DNA of 6,995 nt from NCBI GenBank assembly GCA_023265235.1, contig JAHFUF010000268.1, forward strand, positions 1-6,995, written 5' to 3'. The translations under genes and the position numbers were made by a program. Source of the DNA: Blastocatellia bacterium. GTDB taxonomy: Bacteria > Acidobacteriota > Blastocatellia > Chloracidobacteriales > JADJPF01. Positions 1 through 6,438 of the stretch are shown here, in pieces; within the stretch, counting starts at the first letter, position 1, and every line of letters starts with the position of its first letter. Below the pieces are notes generated by a model. The model did not search any database. It was not told where the DNA came from and saw only the letters and a list, made by a program, of their open reading frames with translations.

Positions 1-1430
1 TACTTTCTATTATGGGAGGAGTACTAGGGTTATTACTAGCTTTTTGGCTTACTGACCTAGCTACTTTGTTTAAACCTGCTACTTCATTACCTTTTTTAAT
101 TGAGCTTAAAATTGATTACAGAGTTTTAGCTTTTACTTTAATAATTTCTTTAGTAACAGGGATATTTTTTGGCTTAATTCCTGCAATACAAGCTACTAGG
201 TCTGACTTGATTGTTTCGTTAAAAGACCATGCTTTTTTGGGTAGCTCTCAACAATCTTGGCTACGAGGGGTTTTGATAATATCTCAAGTAAGCCTTTCTT
301 TAGTTTTACTTATTAGCTCAGGGCTGGTAATTCGTAGTCTCCAACAAGCACAAAAAATTAACCCAGGGTTTAATCCAGATAATCTTGTTACCCTATCCTT
401 TGACTTAGGTTTACAAGGCTATGATATTAGTAAGAGTAAACAGTTTTTCAAAAATATAACCCAACAGACAAAAGAGTCTCCTGGGGTAAAATCTGTTGCT
501 CTAACTACTTATTTACCCCTTAGTATTGACCGAAATTCAATGGATTTTTATGCTGAAGGACAGGTTGTGTCTGATAATCAAGCTGCTCCAACGGCGATGT
601 ATAGTAGGGTAAGTGCTGATTATTTTAAGACTATGGAAATTCCTATAATTAATGGCCGTGATTTTACTTGGAATGACAATGAGACTGCCCCAGAAGTTGC
701 AATTATTAATGAGACTTTAGCTAAACGTTATTGGGTTAATGAAAACCCTGTTGGAAAAAGAATTAGCTACAATAGTGCTAATGGCCCATTTAATATTGAA
801 ATAGTAGGAGTAGCTAAAGATGGAAAGTATTTAAGCTTAAGTGATACAGGACGACCTTTTATTTATTGTCCCCTCGAACAGTCTGATAGTACTAGTGTTA
901 GTTTGATAATGCGAACTGATTTAGGTGCTCAAACAGCTATTGGTATGGCGCGTTATGAAATAAAGAAAATAGATCCTAATTTACCTGTTTTTAATGTTGG
1001 GACTTTAAGAGAGCATTTAAGCTTTTCATTGTTACCAGCACGAATAGCAGGAATTTTACTAGGCTGTTTTGGGATACTTGCACTGTCTATTGCTTCAGTT
1101 GGGCTTTATGGTGTGATGTTTTATTCTGTGATTCAACGCACTAGAGAAATAGGCATCCGAATAGCTTTAGGTGCAAAGAAAATCGATATATTAAAACTTA
1201 TTGTTGGTAAAGGGTTATTACTTGCTTCTATTGGGGTAGCTGTTGGAACAGCTATAGCTTTTACTCTCAGCCATTTAATGTCAGAATTTCTTTATGGGGT
1301 TAGCTCTACAGATCCAATAACTTTTTTAATTATTCCTGCTTTGTTAATGTCAGTAGCCTTAATTGCTAGCTATATACCAGCACATAGGGCGACAAAAATT
1401 GATCCTCTTGTGGCTTTAAGAAAAGACTAG
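1..1430 (+). CDS. ABC transporter permease, MacB/FtsX (ADOP-like) type, 5'-truncated
   Basis: This is the C-terminal part of a large inner-membrane permease. The frame is open to the left edge, so the methionine at position 12 is probably internal and the true start lies outside the window. Residue numbers here count from that methionine. Two membrane helices (about 1-20 and 38-60) end the first FtsX-like block, closing with 'PAIQATRSDLIVSLKD'. A third helix (about 84-106) opens the second block. A MacB-type periplasmic domain follows (about 120-335), then three helices (about 343-372, 398-420 and 435-456). The 'QRTREIGIRIALGA' loop and the ending 'PAHRATKIDPLVALRKD' are hallmarks of the family. 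Two FtsX blocks in one chain match the duplicated orphan permeases of Acidobacteriota, about 800 residues long. Such permeases work with MacB-like ATPases in export or envelope processes; the substrate cannot be read from sequence. No ATPase gene is visible. The gene ends in a hairpin shared with the convergent rsmI. Confidence 0.9.
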   Translation, partial: LSIMGGVLGLLLAFWLTDLATLFKPATSLPFLIELKIDYRVLAFTLIISLVTGIFFGLIPAIQATRSDLIVSLKDHAFLGSSQQSWLRGVLIISQVSLSLVLLISSGLVIRSLQQAQKINPGFNPDNLVTLSFDLGLQGYDISKSKQFFKNITQQTKESPGVKSVALTTYLPLSIDRNSMDFYAEGQVVSDNQAAPTAMYSRVSADYFKTMEIPIINGRDFTWNDNETAPEVAIINETLAKRYWVNENPVGKRISYNSANGPFNIEIVGVAKDGKYLSLSDTGRPFIYCPLEQSDSTSVSLIMRTDLGAQTAIGMARYEIKKIDPNLPVFNVGTLREHLSFSLLPARIAGILLGCFGILALSIASVGLYGVMFYSVIQRTREIGIRIALGAKKIDILKLIVGKGLLLASIGVAVGTAIAFTLSHLMSEFLYGVSSTDPITFLIIPALLMSVALIASYIPAHRATKIDPLVALRKD

Positions 1431-1447
1431 CTCTTAATACTTAAGAG
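1431..1447. terminator. Bidirectional terminator between the permease gene and rsmI
   Basis: A 7-bp perfect stem (CTCTTAA, 1431-1437, and TTAAGAG, 1441-1447) has a 3-base loop. On the plus strand it is followed by TCTTTTGAGTCTTTT. On the minus strand it is followed by CTAGTCTTTTC. It starts immediately after the permease stop codon and contains the rsmI stop codon (1441-1443), so it could end transcripts from both sides. The stem is short and AT-rich, so efficiency may be modest. Confidence 0.55.
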
Positions 1448-2316
1448 TCTTTTGAGTCTTTTGAGTCTTTTGATTCTAGTTGCCAACGTCTGTACGCTTC
1501 GCTTTTGCTAATACCTAAAGCACGAGCTATGGCTTTTAATGCAGTCATTTGATCTATGTTGTCTGTTTGCATTTTATTTATTACAGCTTCTCCTAAACTA
1601 ATTTCTTGGTTTGTTGAGTTGTTGTGTTCAGCTAAATTAAATCCTTCGATTACTAAAACTAACTCGCCTTTAAGGGGTTTTTCTGAGACTAGTTTGGCTA
1701 ATTCTCCTAAGTTACCTCGCAAGGTTTCTTCATATAGTTTGGTTATTTCGCGTGCAATAATGGCTTTACGTAGTCCAAGAATTTCTTGTGCATCAGCTAG
1801 TGCTTGTGTAATTCTATGTGGAGATTCATAACAAATAATAGTAAATGGCAGAGTTTTTATTTCTAAAAGTTTTTTGCGCCTGTCTCCATTGCGAGCCGGT
1901 AAAAAACCAATAAAAAAAAATTCATGACTAGCAAGCCCTGATGTTATCAAAGCAGGAAGTAATGCTGATGCTCCTGGGATTGCTACAACAGGGATTTGGG
2001 CAGAAATTGCTTTTTGTACTAGCAAAAACCCAGGATCAGAAATTATAGGTGTCCCAGCATCACTAACCAAAGCAATTGACTGACCCGCAGTCAAACGGTT
2101 AATTAATTGCTCTGTACGTTCACGTTCATTGTGTTCATGGTAACTAATTGTAGGGCAATCAATTAAGTAGTGTTGTAGTAATTTACTGGTTTGGCGAGTA
2201 TCTTCGCAAGCGATTAAGGAAACTTCCTTAAGAATTTTTAGAGCACGTAAAGTAATATCTTCTAAATTACCGATAGGGGTAGCTACTAAATAAAGGGTTC
2301 CAGGCATACTAGGCAT
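1441..2316 (-). CDS. rsmI: 16S rRNA (cytidine(1402)-2'-O)-methyltransferase RsmI
   Basis: RsmI uses S-adenosylmethionine to 2'-O-methylate C1402 in the decoding centre of 16S rRNA. The 291 residues match the family's usual length. Family motifs appear in order: VATPIGNLEDITLRAL (11-26), ACEDTR (36-41), LVSDAGTPIISDPG (83-96, the SAM-binding tetrapyrrole-methylase loop), IPGASALLPAL (113-123), FFFIGFLP (133-140), ESPHRI (164-169) and REITKLYEE (189-197). A small C-terminal helix-turn-helix-like segment, TALKAIARALGISKSEAYRRW (258-278), is also typical. The chain ends in a 3-residue tandem repeat, KDSKDSKDS, encoded by a 9-base repeat. The ATG at 2316 is used as the start; Met4 at 2307 is an alternative, since the conserved fold begins at Gly6. 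Neither start has a visible Shine-Dalgarno sequence, and a 26-base palindrome lies 12 bases upstream. Identification is firm; the start is less certain. Confidence 0.97.
   Translation of the reverse strand: MPSMPGTLYLVATPIGNLEDITLRALKILKEVSLIACEDTRQTSKLLQHYLIDCPTISYHEHNERERTEQLINRLTAGQSIALVSDAGTPIISDPGFLLVQKAISAQIPVVAIPGASALLPALITSGLASHEFFFIGFLPARNGDRRKKLLEIKTLPFTIICYESPHRITQALADAQEILGLRKAIIAREITKLYEETLRGNLGELAKLVSEKPLKGELVLVIEGFNLAEHNNSTNQEISLGEAVINKMQTDNIDQMTALKAIARALGISKSEAYRRWQLESKDSKDSKDS
1445..1471. repeat. 9-base tandem repeat (three copies) at the 3' end of rsmI
   Basis: GAGTCTTTT is repeated three times without interruption. A degenerate fourth unit begins GATTCT at 1472. Read on the minus strand each unit encodes Lys-Asp-Ser, the last nine residues of RsmI. 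The array abuts the stop codon and overlaps the right arm of the convergent terminator hairpin. Slipped-strand gain or loss of units would lengthen or shorten the tail in frame. Confidence 0.9.
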
Positions 2317-2328
2317 AGTAAAAATAGA

Positions 2329-2354
2329 AAGAGTGAGCTAATTAGCTCACTCTT
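2329..2354 (-). terminator. Perfect 26-base palindrome: terminator after the M48 gene and leader hairpin of rsmI
   Basis: The two halves AAGAGTGAGCTAA and TTAGCTCACTCTT are exact reverse complements. As RNA this gives an 11-bp stem with an AATT loop. On the minus strand it is followed by TCTATTTTTACT and then the rsmI ATG, so it resembles a Rho-independent terminator for the protease gene upstream. On the plus strand the following bases are not T-rich. Only 12 bases separate it from rsmI, so any rsmI message that includes the start codon with a normal leader must also carry this hairpin. Confidence 0.7.
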
Positions 2355-2400
2355 CATTTGATAAATAAAATTTTAATCTTGCTTAAAAGTTAGAGTTTTC

Positions 2401-3627
2401 CTAGTCTTTATCATCTTTATCATCTTTGTCGTCTTTTTTATCATCATCACTAGAAGAACTGCCATTTGGGTTGCTATTACTACTAGGGGTATCGTTACGT
2501 TTTAAGGTTGGACGACCTTGTGGGCTTTGGGTGTCAGACGCTGGTTGTGCGTCAGCACCATCTGTGCGACGTTTAAGAGTTGGACGACCTTGTGGACTAT
2601 CTGAAGGTTGGTTATCACTGTTAACATCACCAGTGCCATTGTCTCCTTGACGACGTTTTAAGGTTGGACGACCATCATTACCACCTAAAGGATCACCACC
2701 ATTAGCTGGACGACCAGAAAGAGCTAGCAAACGAGCTTTGACTTTATTAAAGTCAGAGCTATTAATTAAATATTCGTCTTTATCAGGGAACCTATTAATT
2801 AGGTTACGCACTGTTGTAGCACGATCGCCTGTTGCAGGGTGGTCACTAAAAACACTAGAAACTTTCTTTTCTTTTTTAGAAAGCTTTTCAAACACTGTCA
2901 CCATTCCCATTGGGTCATAACCACTAGCCCAAGCATATTGTGCCCCAAGAATATCTGCTTCGTTTTCAGCATTACGGCTAAATTTTAAGAAAGTAAGTGG
3001 GATTGCTAAATTGGCCGCAGAACGTGCGGCAATACCGATTGGGCCACCTAAAAAGATTAGTGGGATTGAACCAAAATTAATTAATTGGCCTTTAGATACT
3101 TGCTCTGTACCATGACGAGCGGCTACGTGGGCAATTTCATGCGCCATTACACCCACAATTTCAGACTCGTTGTCAGCAGCTAAAATTAAACCTTTATTAA
3201 CAAAGAAAAATCCACCAGGTAAAGCAAAAGCGTTTATTTCTTCTGAATCTACTACACGGATGGTAAAAGGGACTTTAGCGTCTGAATTAAGCGCGATATT
3301 TTGGCCTATACGGTTTACATATTCTGTTACTATCGGGTCATCAACAAACTTAAGCTGACGTTCTGCTTCAGCCGATAGCCCTTGACCAACGCCTATTTCT
3401 TTTTCTATTGAATAGAAATTGATTTGGCGTTTATTAATATCTCGCTTACCTACTTTGGTAGGATCTTCATTTGCTTCTAATTTACCTTTAGTACTAGAGG
3501 TAGTAGAAGTAGTAGCAGTAGTAGCTTTATTTTTATCTTTATCTTTATTATCTGCATAACTTGGGGCTGCACAGAGGAAAAACATTATAATAACAGCAAG
3601 TAGGGAAATTTTGTAATGCTTACTCAT
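2401..3627 (-). CDS. Secreted M48-family zinc metalloprotease (BepA/YfgC- or LoiP-like) with repeated, acidic tail
   Basis: This is a zinc endopeptidase exported from the cytoplasm. A signal peptide spans about residues 1-25: a basic start, a hydrophobic core (LLAVIIMFFLCAA) and likely cleavage near SYA-D. A low-complexity Lys/Asp then Thr/Ser linker follows (27-48). The catalytic domain (about 75-300) has the HEIAH motif (163-167, His ligands and catalytic Glu), the third zinc ligand in ENEAD (221-225, probably Glu223), and SDHPATGDR (261-269), all M48 hallmarks. Relatives in the periplasm perform outer-membrane protein quality control; that role here is inference. The region after about 305 is not part of the usual fold. 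It holds three copies of GRPTLKR (319-325, 347-353, 371-377) in polar linkers and ends DDDKKDDKDDKDDKD. No TPR repeats are seen, unlike BepA. A Shine-Dalgarno AGGAGA (3632-3637) sits 4 bases before the ATG. A -10-like TACAAT (3709-3714, minus strand) lacks a convincing -35. Confidence 0.93.
   Translation of the reverse strand: MSKHYKISLLAVIIMFFLCAAPSYADNKDKDKNKATTATTSTTSSTKGKLEANEDPTKVGKRDINKRQINFYSIEKEIGVGQGLSAEAERQLKFVDDPIVTEYVNRIGQNIALNSDAKVPFTIRVVDSEEINAFALPGGFFFVNKGLILAADNESEIVGVMAHEIAHVAARHGTEQVSKGQLINFGSIPLIFLGGPIGIAARSAANLAIPLTFLKFSRNAENEADILGAQYAWASGYDPMGMVTVFEKLSKKEKKVSSVFSDHPATGDRATTVRNLINRFPDKDEYLINSSDFNKVKARLLALSGRPANGGDPLGGNDGRPTLKRRQGDNGTGDVNSDNQPSDSPQGRPTLKRRTDGADAQPASDTQSPQGRPTLKRNDTPSSNSNPNGSSSSDDDKKDDKDDKDDKD
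2404..2450 (-). repeat. Short tandem repeats encoding the Asp/Lys terminus of the M48 protease
   Basis: Degenerate 9-base units of the form TCATCTTTA / TCATCTTTG / TCGTCTTTT, seen on the plus strand, encode repeated Asp-Asp-Lys up to the stop codon at 2401-2403. This parallels the 9-base Lys-Asp-Ser array at the end of rsmI, the next gene downstream. Confidence 0.8.
2497..2673 (-). repeat. Three GRPTLKR(R) motifs in the M48 protease tail
   Basis: Nearly identical coding blocks lie at 2650-2673, 2566-2592 and 2497-2520. They encode GRPTLKRR, QGRPTLKRR and QGRPTLKR, spaced 28 and 24 residues apart by Gly/Asp/Asn/Ser/Pro-rich linkers. The linkers differ while the motif is kept, which suggests selection on the motif as a short binding element rather than recent duplication alone. 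The motif is basic and alternates with acidic linkers. Confidence 0.9.
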
Positions 3628-3759
3628 AAAATCTCCTAAATAGGTCAGATGTAGGTTAAATAATTGATTATTAAGTTATTGAAAATATTTCGCGCTATCG
3701 GTTTAAGTATTGTACTACATCTTAGACTAGAAGTAGATTAGAAAGGTTGATTTTTCCAG

Positions 3760-3779
3760 AAAATTTCCGCAGAAATTTT
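3760..3779 (-). terminator. AT-rich hairpin after the transferase-like gene
   Basis: AAAATTTC (3760-3767) and GAAATTTT (3772-3779) form an 8-bp stem with loop CGCA. It begins 3 bases past the stop codon of the minus-strand gene that ends at 3783. The stem's own 3' arm ends in TTTT, and the bases beyond it (CTGGAAAAATC on the minus strand) are not a U-tract. It is therefore a weak or imperfect terminator for that gene. Confidence 0.4.
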
Positions 3780-3782
3780 TAT

Positions 3783-4439
3783 CTATTCAGCTTTTTCTAG
3801 TTTTAACCAACTATCTTTCCAAGTGTAATACTCTAGAGCAGCAAATTTTTTCTTATAATCATAGTGGGAAGGCTCTTTATAAGCATACCCAGGATAGTAA
3901 TATGTGCAGCCTGTTTTAATTGAATAATCAATTGATAGAAGAATTACATAAATTCCTAGACTACGTTTTTCCTGATTAGGATCAAATATTGTGTATATAC
4001 TCGATGTTGCTAGCTTTCCCACGTCTAAAAAAGAAGCTGCTATTAGCTTATTGTCTTGAAATAAACATATTTCTTGAGTATTACAAGGTATTTTAGCTGG
4101 GTTATGAGAAAGAAAAGTATAGATTGAATCAGGGATATTTTCCTTAAACCTAACCCTATGAGCAAAAAATAAATCCTCTTTTTCCTCATCTATAAAAGCA
4201 TCACGCATAATAACAGTTAAATCATTATTTTTTCTGAGTAGCCGTTTTTGGCTTTGAGAGTATTGGAACTTAGCTAAATCTATGCGCAAAGGAGTGACAG
4301 AATATTTATTTTTTATTGAGATAAGTTTTTCATAACGGAAAAAATAAGAACCGAAATGTCGCCAGCCTTTAGCCAAAAGTAAATCCATTAACTCAGGGTT
4401 TACTTGTTCACAAAAAAAATATTCGTTGATATGGCTCAT
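3783..4439 (-). CDS. Arginyl/leucyl-tRNA-protein transferase (ATE1/Bpt) superfamily protein, lacking the N-terminal cysteines
   Basis: The family transfers an amino acid from aminoacyl-tRNA to the N-terminus of a protein, tagging it for degradation. In this 218-residue protein, KGWRHFGSYFFRY (24-36) corresponds to the family's 'GFRRSG..lYRp' block, and PLRIDLAKFQYSQSQKRLLRKNNDL (50-74) to 'PLRV....F.pSrSQRRvlrrN.DL'. The C-terminal GNAT-like domain has FDPNQEKRSLGIYVILLSIDYSIKTGCTYYYPGY (152-185) and DYKKKF (194-199). Canonical members carry a CxxC-type cysteine cluster (zinc or Fe-S) between the first two blocks; here that stretch is EKLISIKNKYSVT (37-49), with no cysteine. I recall similar shortened, cysteine-free homologues in Bacteroidota, so this may be a separate subfamily with unproved activity. 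The ATG at 4439 is the first possible start in the frame (an in-frame TAG lies at 4458-4460). No Shine-Dalgarno is visible. It lies 63 bases downstream of proS. Confidence 0.82.
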   Translation of the reverse strand: MSHINEYFFCEQVNPELMDLLLAKGWRHFGSYFFRYEKLISIKNKYSVTPLRIDLAKFQYSQSQKRLLRKNNDLTVIMRDAFIDEEKEDLFFAHRVRFKENIPDSIYTFLSHNPAKIPCNTQEICLFQDNKLIAASFLDVGKLATSSIYTIFDPNQEKRSLGIYVILLSIDYSIKTGCTYYYPGYAYKEPSHYDYKKKFAALEYYTWKDSWLKLEKAE

Positions 4440-4451
4440 AAATAGATAGAT

Positions 4452-4485
4452 AAGCCACTAGCAAATAGCAAATAACTAGTGGCTT
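4452..4485. terminator. Hairpin between proS and the transferase-like gene
   Basis: AAGCCACTAG (4452-4461) and CTAGTGGCTT (4476-4485) form a 10-bp perfect stem with a 14-base A-rich loop. It lies 17 bases past the proS stop codon and 12 bases before the ATG of the transferase-like gene. The better U-tract (TTTTT, 4484-4488) is on the plus strand, where no gene needs ending. On the minus strand the tail is ATCTATCTATTT. It may be a modest proS terminator, a processing hairpin, or a leader element of the downstream gene. Confidence 0.55.
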
Positions 4486-4502
4486 TTTAGTAGCTCAAGA
4501 TT

Positions 4503-6224
4503 TTAAGGGTTAACTATTTTTGCTGTGGCAATAGATTTTTTAAGTACATCTACAATCTGATCTAAAGAAACATCTTGGGATTGCTTGGTTTTACGAGTGA
4601 AAAACTCTACTTTACCTTCTTTTAGCTTTTTACCTAAGGTAATGCGATAGGGAATACCAATTAAGTCAGCATCTTTGAATTTAACACCAGGGCGGTCATC
4701 TCTATCATCTAATATTACATCTACACCAAAAGCCATTAGCTCTTGGTAAAGCTTTTCGCTGGTTTCTTTTTGAGTAGCATCATTAATGTTAGTTGGTGTA
4801 ATGACTAGTTCAAAAGGAGCTATTGAAACAGGCCAACAAATTCCATCTGTATCATTATAAAGCTCAACAGCTGATGCCATTATGCGACCAACCCCAATAC
4901 CATAACTGCCCATTATAATAGGAACTTCTTTACCTTCAGCATTTAACACATTAGCTTTCATTGATTGGCTATATTTTGTTCCAAGCTTAAAAATATGTCC
5001 TATTTCAATTGCTTTATCTACTCTAAGTGTGCCAGAACAATTAGGACAGCCTTCACCAGTCACTACTGCACGCAAATCCGCCCATTTAGTGACCGTAATA
5101 TCTCTAGCAATAGATACACCTCTTAAGTGATGATCGTCATGGTTTGCCCCTGTTACCATATTAGTGCGACCTTGCAAAAGATTATCAGCAATGATGAAAA
5201 CGTCTTTTACTCCTACTGCTCCAAGTGAGCCAGGCGATGCTCCTAGTAATTTTTGAATTTCTGCTGGATGTGCTGGACGAGCATTAATTGCTCCAGTTGA
5301 ATCTCCTAACTTAGTTTCGTTAAGTTGATGATCGCCGCGCATTAACACTAGGGCTGGCTTATCGTCTAACATATAAACTAGGGTTTTAATTTGGTGTGTT
5401 GCTGCGGCTCCGCCTGGAAAAGTAGTTAGATCTTCGATGGTACGTACTCCAGGAGTAGGAAATTTTTCTGCACTCTCTGTCCCAGTTTCATCAGAAATAT
5501 TAGGCAACCTAGAAGTTGCTTTTTCAACATTTGCTGCATAGTGGCAATCTGCACAACTAGCGATCCAATCTTCTCCAGCATCAGAGTAAACCATAAATTC
5601 ACTAGACTTACTGCCACCCATTGCCCCAGAAGAAGCTTCGACAATAGAAAACTCTAGCCCACAACGCTTATAAATCAGACAATAAGCCTCACGATGAGCT
5701 TCAAAAGCTTTGTCTAAGCCTTCTAAATCTAAATCAAAAGAATAGGAGTCTTTCATAATAAATTCACGAACTCTAAGCACTCCTGATTTTGGGCGGGCTT
5801 CATCGCGAAACTTAGTTTGAATTTGATACCAGATTTGAGGTAATTGTTTATATGAACGTAGTTCATCACGGGCAATAGAAGTAAACACTTCTTCATGTGT
5901 CATACCTAAGCAAAGGTCTGCGCCTTTTCTATCTTTTAGCCGAAACATATTGTCGCCCATTACTTCCCAACGGCCTGTTTCTTGCCAAATTTCTGCTGGG
6001 TTTAATGCTGGTAATAAGTATTCTTGCCCTCCAATATTATTCATTTCTTCACGAATAATACTAGTAATTTTCAGTAGTACTCTTTGGGCTAAAGGTAAGT
6101 AAGAGTAAACTCCAGCAGTAAGTTGACGAATATAGCCAGCACGTAGCAAAAGCTTATGGCTAACGGCTTCGGCCATAGTAGGGTTTTCACGTAAAGTAGG
6201 AGTAAAGGTTTTAGACCAGCGCAT
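4503..6224 (-). CDS. proS: Prolyl-tRNA synthetase, bacterial type with INS editing domain
   Basis: ProRS charges tRNA-Pro with proline in the cytoplasm. At 573 residues it is full length for the bacterial form. The class II catalytic core shows the N-terminal LRENPTMAEAVSHKLLLRAGYIRQLTAGVYSYLPLAQRV block (11-49), motif 2 with FRDEARPKSGVLRVREFIMKDSYSFD (139-164), and motif 3 in GSYGIGVGRIMASAVE (439-454). Between motifs 2 and 3 sits the INS (YbaK-like) domain, about 224-407, that hydrolyses mischarged Ala-tRNA-Pro. It includes HQIKTLVYMLDDKP (277-290, with the presumed editing lysine at 280) and MRGDHQLNETKL (295-306). Cysteine pairs CADC (224-227) and CPNC (393-396) bracket this insertion and could bind a metal. 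The anticodon-binding domain follows from about 468. The ATG at 6224 has a Shine-Dalgarno (AGAGGA, plus-strand complement at 6230-6235) and begins with the family's usual MRWS/MR-S start. Confidence 0.98.
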   Translation of the reverse strand: MRWSKTFTPTLRENPTMAEAVSHKLLLRAGYIRQLTAGVYSYLPLAQRVLLKITSIIREEMNNIGGQEYLLPALNPAEIWQETGRWEVMGDNMFRLKDRKGADLCLGMTHEEVFTSIARDELRSYKQLPQIWYQIQTKFRDEARPKSGVLRVREFIMKDSYSFDLDLEGLDKAFEAHREAYCLIYKRCGLEFSIVEASSGAMGGSKSSEFMVYSDAGEDWIASCADCHYAANVEKATSRLPNISDETGTESAEKFPTPGVRTIEDLTTFPGGAAATHQIKTLVYMLDDKPALVLMRGDHQLNETKLGDSTGAINARPAHPAEIQKLLGASPGSLGAVGVKDVFIIADNLLQGRTNMVTGANHDDHHLRGVSIARDITVTKWADLRAVVTGEGCPNCSGTLRVDKAIEIGHIFKLGTKYSQSMKANVLNAEGKEVPIIMGSYGIGVGRIMASAVELYNDTDGICWPVSIAPFELVITPTNINDATQKETSEKLYQELMAFGVDVILDDRDDRPGVKFKDADLIGIPYRITLGKKLKEGKVEFFTRKTKQSQDVSLDQIVDVLKKSIATAKIVNP

Positions 6225-6285
6225 TTTGTTCCTCTAAATTCTATATCGAGTTTATTTAAGAATATTTCATCAGTAGAAAACGAGA

Positions 6286-6315
6286 ATGATGACTATTTGC
6301 AACTAGGAATGTCAA
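6286..6315 (-). promoter_or_regulatory. Probable sigma-70-type promoter of proS
   Basis: On the minus strand a perfect -35 box TTGACA (6310-6315) is followed by an 18-base spacer and CATCAT (6286-6291), which matches four of six -10 positions. Transcription would start near 6279, giving a leader of about 55 bases that contains the AGAGGA ribosome binding site. This is the best -35 match in the intergenic region. Confidence 0.45.
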
Positions 6316-6345
6316 GTGACTGTGGCATAGAATAAAAATTAACTG

Positions 6346-6374
6346 TTGCTTAATTTAACCTGTAACGCTATCAT
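6346..6374 (+). promoter_or_regulatory. Possible promoter for the 6451 gene, upstream of its leader hairpin
   Basis: TTGCTT (6346-6351), a 17-base spacer and TATCAT (6369-6374, five of six -10 matches) form a plausible sigma-70 promoter. Transcription would begin near 6381. The transcript would run about 15 unstructured bases and then enter the hairpin at 6396-6431 before reaching the gene. The -35 match is weak (three of six), so the call is tentative. Confidence 0.35.
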
Positions 6375-6395
6375 AACTGTCACAACATAAAACAC

Positions 6396-6438
6396 AAACC
6401 GCCCAAGTGAGCAAAATCACTTGGGCGGTTTTCTTTTT
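6396..6438 (+). terminator. Strong terminator-like hairpin in the leader of the 6451 gene (candidate attenuator)
   Basis: A 15-bp perfect stem (6396-6410 paired with 6417-6431, GC-rich core CCGCCC/GGGCGG) has the loop GCAAAA. It is followed directly by TCTTTTT (6432-6438), the textbook shape of a Rho-independent terminator. No plus-strand gene lies upstream in the 226-base gap. The U-tract runs straight into the Shine-Dalgarno GGAGG (6439-6443) of the gene starting at 6451, so there is no space for a promoter after it. It is either a transcription attenuator or constitutive brake on that gene, or the end of a short plus-strand RNA. I see no complementary segment upstream that would form an antiterminator. 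Confidence 0.75.

Noticed and set aside
1556..1831. Plus-strand open frame of 91 codons inside rsmI
   Set aside because: It lies wholly opposite a gene with clear family motifs, has no ribosome binding site, and its translation resembles no protein; it is a shadow frame.
2404..2450. Asp/Lys tail considered as an artificial epitope tag
   Set aside because: The repeated Asp-Asp-Lys only loosely resembles a tag. Similar low-complexity Lys/Asp sequence also follows the signal peptide, so it is native.
2497..2673. The three similar blocks considered as a CRISPR-like or mobile DNA repeat
   Set aside because: The blocks are in frame, encode the same peptide and have unequal, protein-coding spacers of about 50-60 bases; there are no cas genes.
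2426..3358. Three plus-strand open frames (74, 60 and 62 codons) opposite the M48 protease
   Set aside because: All are antisense to a well-supported coding region and have composition expected from its complement. The first simply mirrors the repeated tail.
5426..5644. 72-codon minus-strand frame inside proS
   Set aside because: It is an alternative frame of the conserved proS sequence, with no start signals and no recognisable protein features.
6322..6351. TGGCAT followed by TTGCTT considered as a sigma-54 promoter
   Set aside because: The GG and GC elements are about twice the required distance apart.
6281..6395. Intergenic region considered as a riboswitch upstream of the 6451 gene
   Set aside because: Apart from the terminator hairpin I could not find paired helices or a known aptamer core, and no sequence that could compete with the hairpin stem.
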